A program made the position numbers and the translations under genes. A stretch of 64,000 bases of DNA from Neoarius graeffei (Eukaryota; Chordata; Actinopteri; Siluriformes; Ariidae), in the NCBI RefSeq assembly GCF_027579695.1, contig NC_083582.1, forward strand, positions 511,878 through 575,877. The letters run 5' to 3'. Each line of letters starts with the position of its first letter. Within the stretch, counting starts at the first letter, position 1. Below are positions 58,705 to 64,000 of the stretch, in pieces. The notes under the pieces are model-generated. The model was given only the letters and a program-made list of their open reading frames with translations. It was not told the origin of the DNA and searched no databases.

Positions 58705-61700
58705 GTGCTGCCACATAACATTCTGAACGCTGCTTGTACGTCCCAAGCTCCTTCCCCTGTTCTCTCTGCTCTTCCTAACACCCTGTGGGCGGATCATAAG
58801 GACGATGTGGGCTCTGTGAGCTGCTCTCCGTATGAAGCTGTTATTAAACACTCTACACCTGTTTATGTTAAACAATACCCTCTGTCTCCTAGTAAGCTCG
58901 ATGGTATTGACAATATTCTACAATCTCTTTTGCAGCAAGGTGTCGTGGTTCCTTGTGTCAGCCCGTATAACACCCCAGTGAACCCGGTCCCAAAACCGGA
59001 TGGCACATGGCGCCTCACTCAAGATCTACGTAAAATAAATGAACTCATCGTTCCCGTGGCTCCAGTGGTCCCTGACGTTCCTTCTCTTATGTCTTCTATT
59101 CCGTGTGACCATGCTTATTTCTCTGTGATTGATTTGTGCTCTGCCTTTTTCAGTGTTCCTGTGGGCCATGAGACTCAGCCCCTGTTTGCTTTCACACACA
59201 GGGGAAGACAATACACATGGACGCGGTTGCCACAGGGTTTCATTGACTCACCGGCGGTCTTCACTGCCGTATTGCGGGACGCGCTGGCTGATCTCTGTCT
59301 TCCCCGGGGCTCCACGGTGCTCCAGTACGCGGATGATCTCCTGGTAACGGCGGAGGATCAAGACGCTTGTGCTGCCGCCACATTGTCTCTCCTCACACTC
59401 CTGGCACAGAAGGGTTTCAAGGTCTCCCGCACGAAGTTGCAGTTTTGCCTCACAACTGTTCGCTACTTGGGACATGACCTCTCCCAGGGTTCCAGGAGGC
59501 TTAGCCCAGAACGCGTTCAAGTCATTATGGACACTCAGGTACCTGCAACCAAGCACGCTCTCATGGCATTTCTGGGCCTCATCAATTACTGTCATCAATG
59601 GATCCCTGACTGTTCAATCTATGACAAATGTTTGCGTTCAGCTATAAGTCACTCAGATCCTTTGACTCAGCCCCTGGTCTGGACTGAGGACATGCTAACG
59701 GCCTTCAAGGCTCTGAAGCAAGCTTTGTGCTCCGCCCCTGCTCTCGGGCTGCCGAACTATCGTTTGCCGTTTCACCTGTATGTGTGCAATCAGAAGGGGA
59801 CCGCCTCTGGGGTGCTGGCTCAGGAGCACGGGGGGGCATGCGACCTTGCGCGTTTCTGTCTAAAACTCTTGACGCTGTGGCACAAGGGCTTCCTGGCTGT
59901 CTTAGGGCTGTTGCTGCGTGTGCTCTCATGGTCACGGACGCTGAAAAACTTGTTTTGTCGCATCCGCTCATTTTACACACTTCACATGACGTCGTGTACA
60001 TTCTGCGGAATCTTAGCACTCAGCATTTGTCTGCTCAGCGTCGCTTTGGCTATGAGTTTATTCTTTTGGCCACAGAGCATCTCACTGTTAAGCCCTCCTC
60101 GTCGTTTGATTCTGTCGCCCACGCTCTTCAGCGTCTTCTTAACTCACAGGATGACGATGTTGCGTTTGACTCACATGACTGTCTTTCTAATATCGTTTTT
60201 GAAACTAGCATCCGCCCAGATTTACACTCCACCCCTCTTTCCACAGGCGATTCTTTTTTTGTAGATGGTTCCTGTTCCCGCCCTGTGGATGGTGTGTTCC
60301 TGTGTGGTTACTCTGTTTGTCGCCTCCCTGATGAAATTGTTGAAGCTCATTCTTTGCCTTTTTCTTCTGCTCAGGCTGCGGAGCTCTATGCTTTGACTCG
60401 CGCGTGTATTTTGGCTCAAGACACAGACGTTACTATTTACACCGACTCACGCTACGCTTTCGGCGTGGCGCACGACTTCGGCCGCATTTGGGCGTCTCGG
60501 GGGTTTACGACAGCCGACGGTAAGCCCATTTCTCATTCTTCACTTGTTACTGATTTAATCACCGCCTGTCTCCTTCCGTGCACGTTGGCCATTGTTAAGA
60601 CACGCGCGCACACAAGAGGGGACTCATTTGAAGTAAAGGGCAATTCATTCGCTGATCGACTCGCTAAAGCTGCAGCCGCATCCGGTGTCCTGCCTCCAGG
60701 CTTTAATTGCGCTTTAGTTTCTACTGATCGCATGGTTAGCGCTGTCTTACCTGACATAGATCTCATTTCTATCCAGGCCTCGGCCTCTGTGGCAGATACG
60801 CAGTTCTGGGACGCCCAGGGCGCGACAGAGAAGAGTGGCGTTTTGCTTGACGCACAGGGCCGTCTTTGTTTACCTCGTCACTGTACTCCCTTTCTCGTCC
60901 GCGAGTTCCATGGTCCCACTCATCGCGGCCGAAGAGGGGTAGTGGAGGATATGAACAGAACATTCTGCATCAATAATTTGCACACAGACGCACACAACAT
61001 TCTGGACAAGTGTTTAACGTGCGCCCAGAATAATCTATCTAAACCAGGCGCGGTACATCAGCACCTTCCCATACCCGACACGCCTTTCCAAGAATGGCAG
61101 ATCGACTTCACTCACATGCCAAAGCAGGGCCCGTTCAAATACCTTTTGGTCATGATTGACAAATTTTCATGGTGGATTGAGGCTTTCCCGTGTAGCAAAG
61201 AGAACGCCCGAACAGCAGTGAACAAACTTACACAGGAAATTATCCCACGTTACGGTCTTCCGGTAGGAATTGACTCTGATAAGGGAACGCCGTTCACCTC
61301 TAAGGTAACGCAGGAGCTATGTAAAGACCTCAAGATCAATTGGCATTTTCATATCCCATACCATCCACAGTCCTCTGGCATTGTGGAGCGCGCGAATAGA
61401 ACAATTAAGGGTAAGTTGCGTAAGGCTATGCAAGACGCAGGCACGAAAAATTGGGTCCAAGTTTTACCGTTGGTCCTCGCTGATATGCGCATGACTGCTC
61501 AGGTCGCTCTCGACAATTTATCTCCGTACGAGCTCGTCATGGGACGCCCCTTTCCTGTCCCTTGGCGTAGAGGCATGCAGGTTATAGGAACGGGTGATCT
61601 TGAAGTACATCTCAGCGAGTACGCGGTGGGTCTCATGCGGGTGCTGGATGAGTATTGGGCAAGAGTAAATTCCAAAAAGCCTCCCATTCCAGAGGCACAC

Positions 61701-61883
61701 ACTCACCCCTTTGAGGTAGGGGACAGAGTTTTAGTAAAGAGATTCGCTAAACTAAACGCTCCCATGGAGGAGTCACCCTACAGTGGGCCCACCGATGTAC
61801 TCACTGTAACTCGCACGGCTGTGCTAACGGACCTTTTTCCACAGTGGATCCATGCCAGCAAAATAAAGAAGGCTCCAATGTAA
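58705..61883 (+). pseudogene. pol: ERV-B pol (RT, RNase H, integrase), one frameshift
   Basis: RT runs in the first frame (58705 onward) with SPYNTPVNPVPKPDGTWR, LPQGFIDSP and YADD (about 59326). At a G7 run (59830-59836) the frame changes by one base compared with ERV-A, and pol continues in another frame to 61883. RNase H has VDGSCSRPVDG, AAELYA and YTDSRYA. Integrase has a zinc region (HEFHG-type REFHGPTHRGRRG, CLTCAQ) and a core (QIDFTHM, DSDKGTPF, GIVERANRT). Otherwise the gene parallels ERV-A pol. Confidence 0.9.
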
Positions 61884-61906
61884 TAGAAATCTATATTGTT
61901 GATGCT

Positions 61907-61927
61907 TAACAGACTTTTGTGTTTCAG
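61907..61927 (+). promoter_or_regulatory. Candidate env splice acceptor of ERV-B
   Basis: ACTTTTGTGTTTCAG ends at 61927, about 200 bases before the env ATG and just after pol ends. It is the best acceptor-like site in this interval. Confidence 0.5.
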
Positions 61928-62132
61928 AAAGTTGCTGTGACAATAGCTGACGGCCTTTTCAGGGATCCCCTTCCAGCATCTGGAGCAATCCAGTTTCGGC
62001 TGATCTACAAAGAGGGGATGGTTGGTGAGTCTTGCAAAGTTCTGGGCTGAAGAGTCTGAAAAGCACGGGAGCCTGTGACATTTTTCGCCGTCTGCACCCT
62101 GTGAGCATTAGAGAACAAAGTCAGTGACCAGT

Positions 62133-63425
62133 ATGACTTTCTTCATCATCGTGCTGATCTCAACGCTTGGGGCAGGGTTACCCGCACAAGCAATACACCG
62201 GGACCCAAGGGATAACGAGTTTTGGAAATATGTAAACTTCACTGTAAAAACATCAATGAATATGAGTAAACCCTGTTATGTGTGTTCTTTGTTACCCCAT
62301 GACAGCAGCGATCCTTTTCCGGTCCGAATAGCCCCGTCTAACTACTCTAAGGTTAATATGACATGGCTCAGCCTGTGGCCCTCGTATACTCAAACTAAGG
62401 TTTTCCTGACAGACAATACAGACCCAGAGGTAAGGTTGTCAATACACTGGGATACCTCTATGAATTATTCAGTATGCTTTCATCGATATGAAGGTGACGG
62501 TACGGAAGTAGACCGAGAGGCGTTCAATCACTGTAGTCTTTCGAACCCAACCGTATGTATCCGGAGAAATTTTTCTTCCCCCTGGCAGAAAGGTCTACCT
62601 GGCTGCCGTTGTCAACATATCTTTAACCTGAAACGGGACACGGCGGGACGTACCATGTTTAATTCTGACTACCCGATCTGGCTACCAGATTGGTATTGGG
62701 ATTGCGACCGGGGTAAGTTGTGGTCTTACCTTCCCTCTCTTCAACGCGGCCTGTGTGCCCTGGTTCAGGTCCAGCATGCATTTACTGTTGTGCCCGTCCC
62801 TGAGGTTCTCAATACGGGCCGAAGGCGGCGATCCGTAGACGACGATTTTTTCCCGCCTTGTGAACATCAATTAGAAAGCAAATGGAATAAATTTTGGCAA
62901 TCGTTGGTCCCACAATACGGTCTAACACAGGTATGGAACCAACTAGAAGTAACTCACTATCGTCTTGCTACCTTTGTTAATGCTACTAACGCCGCTATGG
63001 AAGGCATCCGCGTCGAACTAACGGCGCTGCGCTTAATGACAACCCAGAATCGAATGGCTTTAGACATACTTCTCGCTAAAGAGGGCGGTGTTTGTGCAAT
63101 GATAGGCGACTCTTGCTGTACCTTCGTTCCTAATAAGGATGACGAAAGCTTCGGGGAGATTGCAAAACAATTAGGAAAGATGCGACAGGTAGCTCACGAT
63201 TTACATATGGACGAGCAAGCTAGCTCGCCCTGGGGATGGGGGTGGTTGCACGTTTTGTTCGGAAATCTGGCTCCTTATATCTCTATGATCATTCCCGTTG
63301 TGTTTATTGGCCTTCTGGTGTGCCTGTGTGGCCCGTTTCTTTTCCATTGTTGCATGGATCGTATATATAATATGATGATCTCGCACACAGGTTATGTCCC
63401 TGTGTCGGCCAAGACTGGGGTGTGA
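62133..63425 (+). CDS. env: ERV-B envelope glycoprotein
   Basis: The ATG at 62133 opens a 430-residue protein. The signal peptide (MTFFIIVLISTLGAGLPAQA) ends in the single LGAGLPA segment that is multiplied in ERV-A. SU is short, with CYVC at 48-51, several N-glycosylation sites and a furin site RRRR at 230-233. TM carries LMTTQNRMALDILL, C321-X6-C328-C329 and a membrane anchor (about 387-410, SMIIPVVFIGLLVC), then a 20-residue tail. The frame is intact. A GTG at 62124 in the same frame is unlikely to be the start. Confidence 0.9.
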   Translation: MTFFIIVLISTLGAGLPAQAIHRDPRDNEFWKYVNFTVKTSMNMSKPCYVCSLLPHDSSDPFPVRIAPSNYSKVNMTWLSLWPSYTQTKVFLTDNTDPEVRLSIHWDTSMNYSVCFHRYEGDGTEVDREAFNHCSLSNPTVCIRRNFSSPWQKGLPGCRCQHIFNLKRDTAGRTMFNSDYPIWLPDWYWDCDRGKLWSYLPSLQRGLCALVQVQHAFTVVPVPEVLNTGRRRRSVDDDFFPPCEHQLESKWNKFWQSLVPQYGLTQVWNQLEVTHYRLATFVNATNAAMEGIRVELTALRLMTTQNRMALDILLAKEGGVCAMIGDSCCTFVPNKDDESFGEIAKQLGKMRQVAHDLHMDEQASSPWGWGWLHVLFGNLAPYISMIIPVVFIGLLVCLCGPFLFHCCMDRIYNMMISHTGYVPVSAKTGV

Positions 63426-63455
63426 ATAATACTCTGGGCTTGCGTCAGAGTATTA

Positions 63456-63465
63456 AAGAGGGGAT
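63456..63465 (+). promoter_or_regulatory. Polypurine tract of ERV-B
   Basis: AAGAGGGGAT immediately precedes the TG of the 3' LTR. Confidence 0.75.
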
Positions 63466-63895
63466 TGTAAGAATATAATCCTGAATACTCCTAAACCTAC
63501 TCTTGTAAATGCGCGGCCCAAGGGTGACTGTCGTGTAGTGTAGCAGTTTAGGGTTAACTTTAGGCTAGCTATAATACGCGCTGCTCTGTACATTTTGTAT
63601 TTTTTCATGTTCTGTTCCTGTTTCATATCCTGATTTTGTCTATGTTTTTGTGTGAAACATCCTGTTGAACTGTGCATAACTCTTGTGACCTTGACTGAGT
63701 GTGCAAAGCACATTCCATAATTTTCCACTCCTGATACTCCCTATGAAGAGTGTATATATAAAGCCCCGACGCAGCTGCGCGTTGGGGCACGACTGAGAAT
63801 AAACCAGATTGATTTAAGTCATGTGGTTCGCTCTCTTCTTGTCCTCGGAGATCTCCTGGTAACGCATCTGAACAGCACGCAGCGCAATCCTAACA
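63466..63895 (+). repeat. 3' LTR of ERV-B
   Basis: 430 bp; five substitutions versus the 5' LTR (two at ATAATAYGCRCTG, then CCACTSCTG, GCGCRTTGG and GGTAAYGCAT). It is followed by the TSD ACAGG. Confidence 0.95.
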
Positions 63896-63900
63896 ACAGG

Positions 63901-64000
63901 GTTATATAAATTGTCACTTAAGTTGTCTGACCTTAAATTAGTAGTTTGAATTTTTTGTCAGATATTTTCAATTTTATCATTGAAAAAAATCATGAAGTCA
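63901..64000 (-). pseudogene. L2-c: inverted L2 fragment, right part
   Basis: GTTATATAAATTGTCACT, then CCTTAAATTAGTAGTTTGAA, corresponds to L2-a near 42980-43070 (ORF2 between endonuclease and RT). It continues the fragment that ends at 57197 and runs out of the window. Confidence 0.8.

Larger units (their letters stand above)
57198..63895 (+). mobile_element. ERV-B: class I provirus with tRNA-Trp primer site
   Basis: LTRs of 430 bp each (57198-57627, 63466-63895) differ at five positions (about 1.2%), and the TSD ACAGG is perfect (57193-57197, 63896-63900). The order is LTR, primer site, donor, leader with tRNA-like repeats, short gag remnant, protease remnant, pol, env, LTR. Most of gag and the N-terminal half of protease are deleted. 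Pol has one frameshift; env is open. It is related to ERV-A. Confidence 0.95.

Noticed and set aside
62124-62132. Env of ERV-B starting at GTG 62124
   Set aside because: An ATG follows three codons later and gives a standard signal peptide; GTG starts are rare in vertebrate mRNAs.

Overview
The window looks like nuclear DNA of a teleost fish. It carries the repeat mix typical of such genomes: L2-type and Rex1/CR1-type LINEs, an L1-like fragment, a tRNA-headed SINE, several Tc1 families, hAT elements, Gmr1-type and chromodomain Ty3/gypsy elements, and endogenous retroviruses. I could not recognise a single-copy host gene with confidence. The window is essentially a stack of mobile elements, many of them nested, and insertion boundaries can often be proved from target-site duplications (TSDs).

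Left part (1-17225). The 3' part of a class I endogenous retrovirus (ERV-A: pro-pol, env, 1194-bp 3' LTR) ends at 6696, exactly where a chromodomain Ty3/gypsy element (Gypsy-A) begins inside its RT, so ERV-A most likely sits inside Gypsy-A. Gypsy-A ends in a truncated LTR that abuts an inverted solo LTR of the same family. That LTR cuts a Tc1 element (Tc1-1). An L1-like fragment follows and is split by a Gmr1-like gypsy element on the minus strand (Gypsy-B, TSD TACCT).

Central nest (17359-46330). A Rex1/CR1-like LINE with a 2A peptide and APE endonuclease holds a Tc1 element (Tc1-2). Tc1-2 holds a Gmr1-like gypsy element (Gypsy-C, TSD AGGTC). Gypsy-C holds another Tc1 element (Tc1-3) in its 5' LTR and a 13.2-kb provirus (ERV-L, TSD CACC) in its pol. 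ERV-L is the outstanding object: its LTRs differ, as far as I can see by eye, only in a CT repeat, and gag, pol and env are all open. Gag and Pol share one frame and are separated by a UGA-CUAG stop context followed by a hairpin. Pol has two protease-like domains and two RNase H-like domains. Env has the layout of a class I F-type fusion protein. This combination fits the retrovirus lineage described as lokiretroviruses. Tc1-2 also received an L2 LINE (L2-a, minus strand), which itself carries a SINE.

Right part (46331-64000). A stretch without clear genes contains microsatellites and a compact CpG-promoter-like motif cluster. Next come a hAT transposase fragment and a 2.2-kb hAT-type element (TSD CACATAAC) that carries a small three-exon gene, interrupted by a second non-autonomous element (TSD TGAAGACC) with a captured helicase N-terminus. 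A second L2 copy (L2-b, plus strand) and a remnant (L2-c) follow. L2-c is split by a complete class I provirus with a tRNA-Trp primer site (ERV-B, 430-bp LTRs, TSD ACAGG). ERV-B has lost most of gag and half of its protease, but keeps a nearly whole pol with one frameshift and an open env. Its leader holds a duplicated tRNA-like fold.
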